37,236 bases of DNA from Acetobacterium malicum subsp. dehalogenans DSM 11527 (GTDB lineage Bacteria; Bacillota; Clostridia; Eubacteriales; Eubacteriaceae), in contig NZ_AXAC01000042.1 of NCBI RefSeq assembly GCF_000472665.1, forward strand, positions 1 to 37,236, read 5' to 3'. The position numbers were made by a program, and so were the translations under genes. The notes beneath the pieces were generated by a model, which saw nothing but the letters and a program-made list of their open reading frames with translations, was not told the origin of the DNA and searched no databases. This document shows positions 1-6,921 of this stretch, one piece after another (the stretch's first letter is position 1; each line of letters begins with the position of its first letter).

Positions 1-2
1 AT

Positions 3-116
3 GGCAACAACCTCGCATATGAGTATTCGATGCTTGCCAAACATAAGCTGCCCGAAGCTACTAATCTTCAGTACGAAAGGCAAGCGATACAGCTTGTGAG
101 TTTGCAGTACAACTGA
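3..116 (+). CDS. C-terminal end of an unidentified protein (5' part outside window)
   Basis: An open frame runs from the window edge to a TGA at 114-116 and gives 37 residues beginning GNNLAYEYSMLAKHKLP and ending VSLQYN. It has no start codon of its own, so it is the end of a longer gene that begins before the window. I do not recognise the family. The 173 bases between this stop and the next start hold no further frame that I can support. Confidence 0.4.
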   Translation, partial: GNNLAYEYSMLAKHKLPEATNLQYERQAIQLVSLQYN

Positions 117-289
117 TGGCTGGGAGACAGTCTTTCAATGTAGTCATGCTACAGGAGCATACAGCCTTAATTCAGATAGATCCTTATTCCATATCTCTAT
201 TATCCAGGAATAGGGTTCAATATCCAAGTGATTTAAAAAACTAACTAAACACTTTGTGTTTAAATTTATTATACGAGGGAGAATAGACA

Positions 290-727
290 ATGAACGAACA
301 ACAAAAAATATTGGAAATGATCGAAAGCGGGCAAATCACAGCTTCCGAAGGTATGGAACTGCTGGAAGCTCTGACGATGACCAGCGACGTGGCCACCACT
401 CAGACGGTTGCCACAACTGGCCACCATGGTTATAAATTCTTTAAAGTTAAAGTGACCTCGGATAATAATACTGTCAATGTCAATATCAATATCCCGATCC
501 GTCTGCTGACGACCATTGGCGAAATTGCCGATCGCATGACGGCAGTGCTTCCTCCTGATGCCAGAAAAGATATGGAATCAAAGGGAATTGATCTTTCCGG
601 TATCGATTTTGCCAAGATAGTCGAAGAGGTGATTAGTGGTACCCTGGATGAACCGAACATTGTTGACGTGGAAGCCTGGGATGAAAACAGTCAGACCATG
701 ATTAAGGTACGGGTCTATGTCGAATAG
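290..727 (+). CDS. SHOCT-like domain protein (YvlB N-terminal type)
   Basis: The 145-residue protein opens with MNEQQKILEMIESGQIT and then ASEGMELLEAL. This is the short helical SHOCT-like module found at the N-terminus of Bacillus YvlB-type proteins and after DUF2089 domains. The remainder (about 45-145) is beta-rich and ends IKVRVYVE; no membrane segment is seen. A GAGGG ribosome site lies about 10 bases before the ATG. The next gene starts 11 bases before this stop, so the two are probably translationally coupled. The gene leads a three-gene operon with the small protein at 717 and the holin-like membrane protein at 1051. In Bacillus the yvlABCD operon, with a SHOCT-like protein and a PF04020 membrane protein, responds to envelope stress; a similar role here is inference. 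Confidence 0.75.
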   Translation: MNEQQKILEMIESGQITASEGMELLEALTMTSDVATTQTVATTGHHGYKFFKVKVTSDNNTVNVNINIPIRLLTTIGEIADRMTAVLPPDARKDMESKGIDLSGIDFAKIVEEVISGTLDEPNIVDVEAWDENSQTMIKVRVYVE

Positions 728-1031
728 GGGCTTTCGCAGCTTATGGATCCGGCTTCAGCTTGAGGATAAACGGTTCCTAATGATTCCCTTTCCGATCCCA
801 TTATATATTTTCGAAGAATTACTGGACAGTTTTCTGGACATTCTGGTCGTCGCCTGTTTTTTTGTTCCAAAAGCACCTGCTCCGAATACATCTTCCCGGG
901 TCTCAGTCCATTTAGTGAAAGAGCTCGTTGTTGCTATCATTATCCTGCTGCGATCTTTAAACAGCGACGAGCCCTACGACCTTGTCGATGTTACCACCGA
1001 CAAGGTCAAGGTTTTAATTAAAATCAGATAA
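717..1031 (+). CDS. small conserved-type protein of the SHOCT/holin operon
   Basis: The 104-residue protein begins inside the last 11 bases of the preceding gene and ends 19 bases before the holin-like gene. It has a hydrophobic middle (about 22-52, rich in I, L, F and V, with FPIPLYIFEELLDSFLDIL), a second hydrophobic helix near 66-79 (LVKELVVAIIILLRSL) and a short basic C-terminus ending VKVLIKIR. Proteins of this size and layout often sit beside SHOCT-like genes in Firmicutes, where they are annotated as hypothetical. It is probably membrane-associated or amphipathic. The overlap and tight spacing support it being real. No enzyme motif is seen and the function is unknown. Confidence 0.6.
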   Translation: MSNRGFRSLWIRLQLEDKRFLMIPFPIPLYIFEELLDSFLDILVVACFFVPKAPAPNTSSRVSVHLVKELVVAIIILLRSLNSDEPYDLVDVTTDKVKVLIKIR

Positions 1032-1050
1032 ACTGTTTTGGGAGGTAAAA

Positions 1051-1398
1051 ATGAAAAAACTGTTCATGAAATATCTATCGATCATTGCGACGATTTACTT
1101 GCTGTCACTCGTTTTTTACAGCATCCATATCGACAGCATTTCGGCCCTGCTGATTATGGGGTTGGTGTTATTGGGCGTAAATTTATTGTTAAAACCGATT
1201 CTGCTACTGATTACTCTACCCCTCAGTCTTCTCACCCTGGGCTTATTCAGTTTCATTGTAAATGCCTGGATGATTATGATTGCAGACCATTTTGTGTCCA
1301 CTATCAACATGGGTGGTTTTCTCAATTCATTAATTGCCGCTTTCATCATTGTTCTATTCAATCATTTATTTGCGGATATGACTAAAGCATCTTGTTAG
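1051..1398 (+). CDS. phage holin family 4 superfamily IV membrane protein (YvlD-like, PF04020)
   Basis: The 115-residue protein is almost entirely hydrophobic, with about four transmembrane helices: 7-24, 31-47, 52-76 and 92-110. The segment GVNLLLKPILLLITLPLSLL followed by GLFSFIVNAWMI is the family hallmark (LLxPLLxLLTLPL then GLFxLVINA). The ATG is preceded by GGGAGG with good spacing. A same-strand frame starting at 1038 covers the same DNA but lacks these features, so 1051 is preferred. Despite the holin name, chromosomal members such as Bacillus YvlD are membrane proteins of unknown function tied to envelope stress. It is the last gene of the 290-1398 operon. Confidence 0.85.
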   Translation: MKKLFMKYLSIIATIYLLSLVFYSIHIDSISALLIMGLVLLGVNLLLKPILLLITLPLSLLTLGLFSFIVNAWMIMIADHFVSTINMGGFLNSLIAAFIIVLFNHLFADMTKASC

Positions 1399-1507
1399 GC
1401 GATTATCAGACCATCGCATGATAAAGAGATGTTGCAGGTCCTATGTCTTGCTGTTTCTTGTTAAAGTCCTGGTAATCAGGTAACTCATTAATGCTTAAAA
1501 ATTCTTA

Positions 1508-1561
1508 TTGACATTGCAAAACCTACCAGATATAATTAAAGACAAATACAGTCCGTATTAT
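1508..1561 (+). promoter_or_regulatory. consensus sigma-A promoter plus operator motif for the Rrf2 gene
   Basis: A perfect TTGACA (1508-1513) and a perfect TATAAT (1531-1536) are separated by 17 bases. The motif TACAGTCCGTATTAT (1547-1561) starts 10 bases after the -10 box, over or just past the expected transcription start. Its core AATAC-AGTCC-GTATT is an inverted repeat. The same 15-mer recurs at identical spacing before the methyltransferase gene (2023-2037), so it is the likely Rrf2 operator and implies autoregulation. Confidence 0.8.
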
Positions 1562-1579
1562 CTTTATGGAGGAATTACG

Positions 1580-1960
1580 ATGAAGTACACGAAAGCAACA
1601 AATTATGCTTTGCATATAATGGCCTATTTCGTTAAACATGAAGGCAAAGACAATTTAAGTCTGCAGCCTTTGGCTAGACACATGAATATATCCCCTACCT
1701 ACATGTCCAAGATATTAACTCAATTAGTCAAGGCTGACCTCATTCAGTCTGCAGCCGGAGTAAACGGCGGTTATAGTCTTCGGAAACCAAAGACTATAAT
1801 AAGTTTTTACGACGTCATTCAAGCCATTGAAGGCAGCGGAGCGCTGTTCACTTGCGAAATGGACGAGAATCAAGCTTGTCAAATAGAAAGGGTTATGAGA
1901 GAAGCCGAAGAGAAGATGGTGAATCATCTCAAAGAAAAACGCATTTATGACATTGTCTGA
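1580..1960 (+). CDS. Rrf2 family transcriptional regulator
   Basis: The start chosen is the ATG at 1580, which follows GGAGG and gives the standard Rrf2 opening MKYTKATNYALHIMAYF; an upstream ATG at 1508 would overlap the promoter. The protein has 126 residues. A winged helix-turn-helix occupies about 1-65, with the typical LARHMNISPTYMSKILTQL recognition region and the wing GVNGGYSLRKP. The regulatory loop LFTCEMDENQACQ contains only two cysteines (C-x7-C), whereas Fe-S Rrf2 sensors such as IscR and NsrR have three. A cluster would therefore need a non-cysteine ligand, or the protein may sense thiols or nothing metallic. It sits directly before the methyltransferase gene and shares an operator motif with it, so it probably controls itself and that gene. 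Confidence 0.9.
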   Translation: MKYTKATNYALHIMAYFVKHEGKDNLSLQPLARHMNISPTYMSKILTQLVKADLIQSAAGVNGGYSLRKPKTIISFYDVIQAIEGSGALFTCEMDENQACQIERVMREAEEKMVNHLKEKRIYDIV

Positions 1961-1980
1961 AAAATGAGTTCGAAACAACG

Positions 1981-2004
1981 GCAGTAATAACTGCTCATTT
2001 TTTT
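1981..2004 (+). terminator. intrinsic terminator after the Rrf2 gene
   Basis: GCAGT-AATA-ACTGC forms a 5-bp hairpin followed by TCA and seven T. A wider pairing of AAAAATGAG with CTCATTTTT encloses it. It separates the Rrf2 transcript from the following methyltransferase promoter, whose -10 box lies 3 bases downstream. Confidence 0.6.
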
Positions 2005-2006
2005 GA

Positions 2007-2037
2007 TATAATCATAGATAATTACAGTCCGTATTAT
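2007..2037 (+). promoter_or_regulatory. promoter -10 and Rrf2-type operator before the methyltransferase
   Basis: A perfect TATAAT at 2007-2012 is followed after 10 bases by TACAGTCCGTATTAT (2023-2037), identical to the motif before the Rrf2 gene and at the same distance from the -10 box. No good -35 box lies at 17 bases, because that position falls in the preceding terminator, so this promoter may be weaker or need help. The match indicates co-regulation with the Rrf2 gene. Confidence 0.7.
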
Positions 2038-2057
2038 ATTTTATAGGAGGTCTTATT

Positions 2058-2660
2058 ATGAATCACGATCATCATTGCAACCAACACGATCAAAAATTTT
2101 TAAACAAAATTGCCGTTTTAGACAGCAACCAAAGGAAGCTGCTCATCCCACCCGAAACACTAATTAGCCAAATGCCCATTCAAAAAAATCATACTTTACT
2201 CGATGTCGGGGCCGGCTCCGGTTTTTTTACCATTCCAATGGCCGAAAGCACCGTCGGCAAAGTGTACGCTATGGACCCTGATCGACGTATGCTCAGCGTC
2301 ATCAAAGATAAGGCAAAAGAAAAAAAACTTACTAATATTGAACTGATTCAAGATTATATTGAGAACTTAAGCATTAAAACTAACAGCGTTGATTTTGTTA
2401 TGGCATCTTTGATACTCCACGAAGTAAGTTCACCGCCAAAAGCACTTTCAACTATATTTGAGGTACTAAAAGCAGGAGGACACTTGTTATGTCTAGAATA
2501 TGAAAAGGATGACTTGATCGTAGAAGGACCGCCAATGTCCATTCGGATTGGCTCCGAGGATCTCGAAAAGACCTTGTCGCTAGTTGGCTTTGAACTGGTT
2601 AAGAAGACTAAAATCAGTGATGCAATCTATACTATTTTAGCCGTCAAAAAGGATCAGTAA
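2058..2660 (+). CDS. class I SAM-dependent methyltransferase
   Basis: The 200-residue protein has the Rossmann-fold motif I LLDVGAGSGFFTIPMAE at about 48-64, an acidic motif II end near VYAMDPDRRML and a motif IV/post-I region SVDFVMASLILHEVS, matching small Methyltransf_11/25 enzymes related to UbiE. The N-terminus is rich in histidine and cysteine (MNHDHHCNQHDQ), which could bind a metal. An AGGAGG site precedes the ATG. The substrate cannot be told from sequence. Control by the neighbouring Rrf2 regulator, through a shared operator, suggests a stress- or metal-linked role such as methylation of a metalloid or small toxic molecule; this is inference. Confidence 0.85.
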   Translation: MNHDHHCNQHDQKFLNKIAVLDSNQRKLLIPPETLISQMPIQKNHTLLDVGAGSGFFTIPMAESTVGKVYAMDPDRRMLSVIKDKAKEKKLTNIELIQDYIENLSIKTNSVDFVMASLILHEVSSPPKALSTIFEVLKAGGHLLCLEYEKDDLIVEGPPMSIRIGSEDLEKTLSLVGFELVKKTKISDAIYTILAVKKDQ

Positions 2661-2720
2661 ATCATCCATGACTTGAGGATATTGTGACCACAAGCACCCC
2701 AACATCTCTTTATCACACAC

Positions 2721-2760
2721 AAAAAAGTTCGAACCGGGAACTAACGGTTCGAACTTTTTT
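2721..2760. terminator. bidirectional intrinsic terminator
   Basis: AAAAAAGTTCGAACC pairs perfectly with GGTTCGAACTTTTTT across a 10-base loop, giving a 15-bp stem with A and T tracts at its ends. It lies between the convergent methyltransferase (+) and URO-D (-) genes and can serve both. Confidence 0.9.
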
Positions 2761-2824
2761 AATATTCACTGATTTTCTTATTGTTGGCGTCTAATTTGGT
2801 TTAGTCTGCCCCGCCCGATAAATA

Positions 2825-3814
2825 CTAGGCGATGGGGTTCTTTTGTGCATATTCCCGGCCATATTTTGACAGCTCGTCCATGAAAATAGCATTGTTCCAT
2901 TCACGGAAGCAGATGCCGTTAGGAATGGACGGATAGAAACGCCCGCCAGGACAGTAAGTATCCACCGCGCGGCGCACTTCTTCCCGAATTTTTTCTTCGG
3001 TAATGTTTTCCACATCGATCTTCGGACCGTCAATGCCACCAATCATCGCCAATTTTCCTTCGGTGATCGCCTGGATTTTTACAATATCGTTCTGAGCAAT
3101 AACGCCCTGCCAGATATCGACGCCGATCTCAACGAGATCGGTTACGATTGGCTCCAGGATGCAATCAGCGTGATGCATATAGATCATGCCACATTCATGA
3201 ATAGTGTCGGCAATTTCTTTCTGCAGCGGTTTGATAATTTCCCGCCATACACCTGGAGGTAAAAACAGATTTTGTTTGGTCCCCCAGTCGTCGTGATAAA
3301 AGATGATGTCCGGCTGGGTTTCTGCCGCAACTTTGCGAATGTATGCCATCTTATGATCGGCAATCACCCGCAGCAAAGCTTTCATTTCATCAGGATACTC
3401 CAGATAATGCATCAGGGCATCTTCCATGCCCAGCAGAAAGTGACTGCGCTCAAAGAGGCCGCCGGGATAAAAGAAACAGGCCAGTTTTTCATTCCGATCA
3501 ATTTGGGACGCCACTTCCCGGGCCGGTGTCCAGTCCAGATTATCAATGGATGGAACAACCAGTTGTTCCTCCCATTTTTCAATATCCGTGATGACCACAT
3601 TGTCCCGAGTGATATGCGGATGGGGACCAGGTGCACCCGGCAGGAAGACCCTTACCGTTCCCCAGGAATCCATATATTCTTTGCCGTCCTGAGGAAGTAA
3701 AGCATCCTGAATAAATAAAGGATCAGGGATAAATTCTACCGCGGCCATCAAATCTCCATAATAATCCGGCTGTTCACCGCGGTACACTGCCATAACGTTT
3801 TCTCTCAAATTCAT
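2825..3814 (-). CDS. uroporphyrinogen decarboxylase (URO-D) family protein, probable corrinoid-linked methyltransferase
   Basis: The start chosen is the ATG at 3814 (MNLRENVMAVYRGEQPD), after GAGGAG; a start at 3841 only adds nine residues across that site. The protein is about 329 residues, the usual length of the MtaA/HemE superfamily. Family features include the opening LRENVMAVYRGEQPDYYGD, the barrel segment IIFYHDDWGTKQNLFLPPGVWREIIKPLQKEI, and MIYMHHADCILEPIV, the place where MtaA-type enzymes carry the zinc ligands H-x-C. Here the arrangement is HHADC, a small deviation. The C-terminal GGIDGPKI and CPGGRFYPSIPNGI segments are also typical. In acetogens such proteins move methyl groups from a corrinoid protein to an acceptor; no corrinoid protein gene is next to it, so the substrate is unknown. 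True HemE is unlikely because of this HADC region. Confidence 0.8.
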   Translation of the reverse strand: MNLRENVMAVYRGEQPDYYGDLMAAVEFIPDPLFIQDALLPQDGKEYMDSWGTVRVFLPGAPGPHPHITRDNVVITDIEKWEEQLVVPSIDNLDWTPAREVASQIDRNEKLACFFYPGGLFERSHFLLGMEDALMHYLEYPDEMKALLRVIADHKMAYIRKVAAETQPDIIFYHDDWGTKQNLFLPPGVWREIIKPLQKEIADTIHECGMIYMHHADCILEPIVTDLVEIGVDIWQGVIAQNDIVKIQAITEGKLAMIGGIDGPKIDVENITEEKIREEVRRAVDTYCPGGRFYPSIPNGICFREWNNAIFMDELSKYGREYAQKNPIA

Positions 3815-4147
3815 TGAAATTCTCCTCTTCATCATCAACACTTAGTAAACGATTCCAAAAATAACATCAGATCCAAGCCCGCTTTTAATTTATAATACTA
3901 TCCGCAACTAAAATTCGGTGCTATCTTTGATTAAAATATATCATGAATCGTTAATAAAATCTAGTATTTTATCAATTTTTACTAAAGAACGTAACTCTTA
4001 TAGAAAATAAAAGCCGATAATAGTGGAATTAGACGTTTGATATTCATAATAATACTGTTAGTTTACAAATATACAAAAATAACAGCCAACTCGATGAATA
4101 TTGAATTGCTCTAATTATTAAATTAAAATGAAATTAATTTTTTTGAG
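3815..4147. other. AT-rich intergenic region without a recognisable gene
   Basis: About 330 bases, strongly AT-rich, lie upstream of the URO-D gene. They should hold its promoter, and a TATTAT/TATAAA-like stretch occurs on the minus strand near 3890-3905 without a convincing -35 box. No coding frame, repeat or RNA gene could be supported. Confidence 0.5.
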
Positions 4148-4330
4148 TTATTCCTCGTTTAAACGGGCTTTGGATCGATCACTTTCCAATGTATTGAAGA
4201 CCAACGTAACGGACTCTATTTTCTGTTCTTCTGCCTGGATCATGGAGCAGAGTTGTAATACTACAATTTGTGTTTGTGACGATGTGATCCTGTCTACTTT
4301 ACCCTGACAGGCTAAATGCCACACTCTCAC
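4148..4330 (-). pseudogene. 60-codon frame, probable gene remnant, family not recognised
   Basis: The frame gives a plausible soluble helical peptide in its second half (QAEEQKIESVTLVFNTLESD), but no ribosome site precedes the ATG. It lies between two unrelated genes in a stretch of decay. It could be the 3' end of a lost gene. I cannot assign a function and hold it only as a possible remnant. Confidence 0.25.
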
Positions 4331-4397
4331 TATGCGCAGCAGACATCAATGCTTCGCTCACTACCTCACTGCACCTGCCCAGCTGGCTTTATCTTAA

Positions 4398-4829
4398 TCA
4401 CTCCTCGCTTCCACCCTCACCAATTGCAATTTTTTGGGTAAAATATATATGCCTTATATCTGCCGCCTGCTCAACCCAGTTGTCGATGCCTATTTTTTTC
4501 ATCAGGCAAAGGTTATACAATTTTATATTCTGGAGAAATTTTCCAGCTCCGTCTGCCAGAGGCATCAGATATTTACACGGAAAGTCAACGCAATTGAAGC
4601 AATAGTCAACGCCCTTTTGTTTAACACAATCAAGTGTTTTGCAACTTTTCCCCTGCATTTTTAAAAGCAGACATATATTACCTTGCGTACAGCCTTTACA
4701 GGTTATTTTTTCTTTCGGTATTTTCGTTGACTCTGACAATCTTTTCTGAAATTGATCAGTAACATTATCCTCGTACATTTCACAGTTAAAGCAATCAATC
4801 CCACATGGTGCAACAATTTTTTCTTTCAT
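4398..4829 (-). CDS. DUF3795 domain-containing cysteine-rich protein
   Basis: The 143-residue protein begins MKEKIVAPCGIDCFNCEMY, the hallmark of DUF3795 (APCGLDCxxC). It has further paired cysteines in ITCKGCTQGNICLLL, KSCKTLDCVKQKGVDYCFNC and VDFPCKYL, eleven or more in all, which suggests binding of zinc or an Fe-S cluster. It is cytoplasmic with no membrane segment. The ATG follows GGAGG at good spacing. The family is common in clostridia and methanogens, and its role is unknown. It seems monocistronic. Confidence 0.88.
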   Translation of the reverse strand: MKEKIVAPCGIDCFNCEMYEDNVTDQFQKRLSESTKIPKEKITCKGCTQGNICLLLKMQGKSCKTLDCVKQKGVDYCFNCVDFPCKYLMPLADGAGKFLQNIKLYNLCLMKKIGIDNWVEQAADIRHIYFTQKIAIGEGGSEE

Positions 4830-4912
4830 AATCGATATCCTCCAAATAATTATTTCAGCAATTCTGTTTAAAATTGCTTTATATTATCTTAGATACTTGT
4901 TTATAAAAAAGG

Positions 4913-5098
4913 TTACACAATATCAGCTGTAATTTTTTTTATTTTCTCCGATATTTCTTTTTTGTCATGTTTTTGTTCTACGGCATATAGATAGGCTATC
5001 TTTTTAAGTAATGACAGATTTTTAAAATGGGCCTTTCGTAATTCATCAGTTTTCGGCTGATTGTAACCAGTCGGAAGCGGGAGCCGATGATCATTCAT
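4913..5098 (-). pseudogene. 61-codon frame, probable frameshifted remnant
   Basis: The frame (MNDHRLPLPTGYNQPKTDEL, then a lysine-rich helical tail) has no ribosome site at its ATG. Just upstream, in another frame, a short peptide (MMSNNSDYIDLQYE) ends in a TGA that overlaps this ATG, as if one base change split a longer gene. An AAAGGAGG site lies farther up at about 5157-5164. The family is not recognised. Confidence 0.3.
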
Positions 5099-5231
5099 AT
5101 TGTAAATCGATGTAATCAGAATTGTTACTCATCATTATCACGATGTTTCCAATGGAAACAAACCTCCTTTTTTGAATGCTCAGCATTTGCGAAATGCCAC
5201 AAATCATTCTGACCGTTCGCCTGCCTTCAGG

Positions 5232-5489
5232 TTACGCTATTGAAATCTTCCAAATCGCTCTGCCGGCGTCTTCAATGTTATCCGGCGGTGATTTCATAAA
5301 CGGATAGAGCACTTTTGTTGGATCGGCATGAAAGAATCGGATCGCTATATGATGATCAAACGGAATCGGCATTGCCCTGGCAAAGTTTTTGATTGCGCCC
5401 ATGACGTCTTGATCAACCGGTTTCATTTGATAACTGCGCGCTGATCGCCTGGTATCGATCGTACTTTTAATCGAAAACGTAATTGACAT
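5232..5489 (-). pseudogene. truncated nitroreductase-like gene (N-terminal part)
   Basis: From the ATG at 5489, preceded by GGAGG, the 85-residue product reads MSITFSIKSTIDTRRSARSYQ and continues through a PVDQDVMGAIKNF segment. This resembles the N-terminus of TM1586-type putative nitroreductases, where IxxRRSxRxY contacts flavin. The family is about 200-250 residues, so roughly two thirds is missing and the frame ends IWKISIA without the rest of the fold. It directly follows a truncated DUF1810 gene, so the two were joined by deletion or are decaying together. Confidence 0.5.
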
Positions 5490-5655
5490 TTGCGGTACCT
5501 CCATAATATCGGGCCGTTTCACTCCGGCTCAGCCCTTTAAACTGGGGAAAAACATGCCACATCCAATGGCTGCGCTTTTGACCACTTTTTATTTTCGTTA
5601 GTGTCTGCCCATAACTTTCTTCCTGGGCATTAACAAAACGCTCAACTGTAGCCAT
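5467..5655 (-). pseudogene. truncated DUF1810 family gene (N-terminal part)
   Basis: The ATG at 5655 follows GGGAGG. The start MATVERFVNAQEESYGQTL and the segment SHWMWHVFPQFKGL match the highly conserved N-terminus of DUF1810 (FxxAQ...Y, SHWMWxxFPQ). Similarity stops after RYYG near residue 49. The frame then runs into the ribosome site and start of the nitroreductase-like fragment, ending at 5467. Full DUF1810 proteins have about 140 residues, so the gene has lost its C-terminal two thirds. Confidence 0.65.
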
Positions 5656-5863
5656 CAGTCTTCCTCCCGTCATTTTTATTTGGCAACTTTTAAGCTGATT
5701 TTATCATAATACGTTTATTTACGATATCCTTTGCTCACTAAATTCAAAATAAAAGAACGAAGCTTACATGTTTTTTACATAAACATTTTGAATGATTCAG
5801 GTGTTCAAACGGCAGGGCTTTCCAAAAAAGAAGCCCTCGGTCAGCCGCGTGGAAGAACGGCGG

Positions 5864-6079
5864 ATGATAAAAATATCCAACTATCAGCAAAATGAAACAC
5901 AAAAGCTAGTGACCGAACTCACCAAACTTTCCCAGGGGAATACCGATGTTGTCATTGAACTTGCCCCCTGTGATGCCAATACTCAGACGACCTATGAAAC
6001 CTTCTTGCTTATTGGCGCTTCAGTCAGTCAATGTGTAGCATCGATCAAGGCACTGGGTCGATCGATGCAAAAATCCTGA
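5864..6079 (+). CDS. small hypothetical protein
   Basis: From the ATG at 5864 the product has 71 residues (MIKISNYQQNETQKLVTELTKL, then GNTDVVIELAPCDANTQTTYETFLLIGASVS in pieces of helix and strand). An upstream in-frame ATG at 5792 would read through a hairpin-like AGGGCTT...AAGCCCT (about 5813-5836), so the later start is preferred, although its ribosome site is weak. No family is recognised and it may be a remnant. It ends 155 bases before the response regulator and shares no obvious promoter with it. Confidence 0.35.
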   Translation: MIKISNYQQNETQKLVTELTKLSQGNTDVVIELAPCDANTQTTYETFLLIGASVSQCVASIKALGRSMQKS

Positions 6080-6172
6080 CTTTCCCGTTTTTTCTGTCAC
6101 CTCATAGCTCTCATTCACCATATTTCCCGACGTTTGACGGCAGAATCTGCGAAACCTCCCCTTGTCATGTGC

Positions 6173-6201
6173 TTGAATATTCTCATCAAAAGAAATACAA
6201 T
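6173..6201 (+). promoter_or_regulatory. promoter for the two-component operon
   Basis: TTGAAT (6173-6178) and TACAAT (6196-6201) are separated by 17 bases, one or two mismatches from sigma-A consensus. They lie 33 bases before the response-regulator ATG, with no gene between. Confidence 0.6.
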
Positions 6202-6234
6202 ATAAGCGCAGTAAAGTAAGGATGGTGAATCTAA

Positions 6235-6921
6235 ATGAAACGAATATTTTTAGTTGAGGACGATCAGACTATTGCTAAAAACCTGATCCTGTTACTCCGT
6301 GCCGAGGGTTTTACCGTCACCTACGCCCCGTCCCAGGCTGACGCTTTTGCTGCGCTTGCCGGGAATAAATTTGACTTGGCGCTGGTTGATATTTCTTTGT
6401 CTGACGGTAATGGCTTTACGGTTTGCACCGAAATCAAAGCAACCGGGGATATTCCGGTTATCTTTCTAACCGCTTCCGGCGATGAGGCGAGTGTTGTTAC
6501 CGGGTTGAATATGGGCGCCGACGACTATATCACCAAGCCATTTCGGCCCCGGGAATTAATTGCCCGGATTGGTGCTGCCGTGCGAAAAAGCGGGCGTTCG
6601 CCAGCGGCTTTTGAACTTCACGGTCTTCATGTCGATACGGCCAGTGGTCTGGTGAAAAAAAACGGCCACGAGGTTTTTCTCTCAGCACTTGAATATCGCT
6701 TGCTGCTGGTGTTTATCAGCAACCCTAATAATATTATCACAAGGGGCCAGCTGCTTGACGAATTGTGGGACGCGGCGGGCGAATTTGTCAACGACAATAC
6801 CTTGACCGTTTATATCAAGCGCTTGCGGGAGAAGATTGAGACCGACCCCACCAGCCCGCAAATCATTCTGACTGTTCGCGGGACGGGCTATCGATTGGGG
6901 GGCGAGTATGCTGCGGAATAG
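6235..6921 (+). CDS. OmpR-family response regulator
   Basis: The 228-residue protein has a receiver domain (1-115) with acidic pocket E8-D9-D10, phosphoacceptor D52 in LALVDISLSDGNG, the switch threonine in VIFLTAS, and lysine in DDYITKPFRPREL. A winged-helix DNA-binding domain follows (about 128-225) with LLLVFISNPNNIITRGQLLDELW and the wing TVRGTGYRLG. The next gene, a histidine kinase, overlaps it by 14 bases. Together with the ABC exporter just downstream it forms a BceRS/BceAB-like or VanRS-like antimicrobial-peptide sensing unit. Its likely target is the BceR-type box at 7944-7957. Confidence 0.93.
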   Translation: MKRIFLVEDDQTIAKNLILLLRAEGFTVTYAPSQADAFAALAGNKFDLALVDISLSDGNGFTVCTEIKATGDIPVIFLTASGDEASVVTGLNMGADDYITKPFRPRELIARIGAAVRKSGRSPAAFELHGLHVDTASGLVKKNGHEVFLSALEYRLLLVFISNPNNIITRGQLLDELWDAAGEFVNDNTLTVYIKRLREKIETDPTSPQIILTVRGTGYRLGGEYAAE

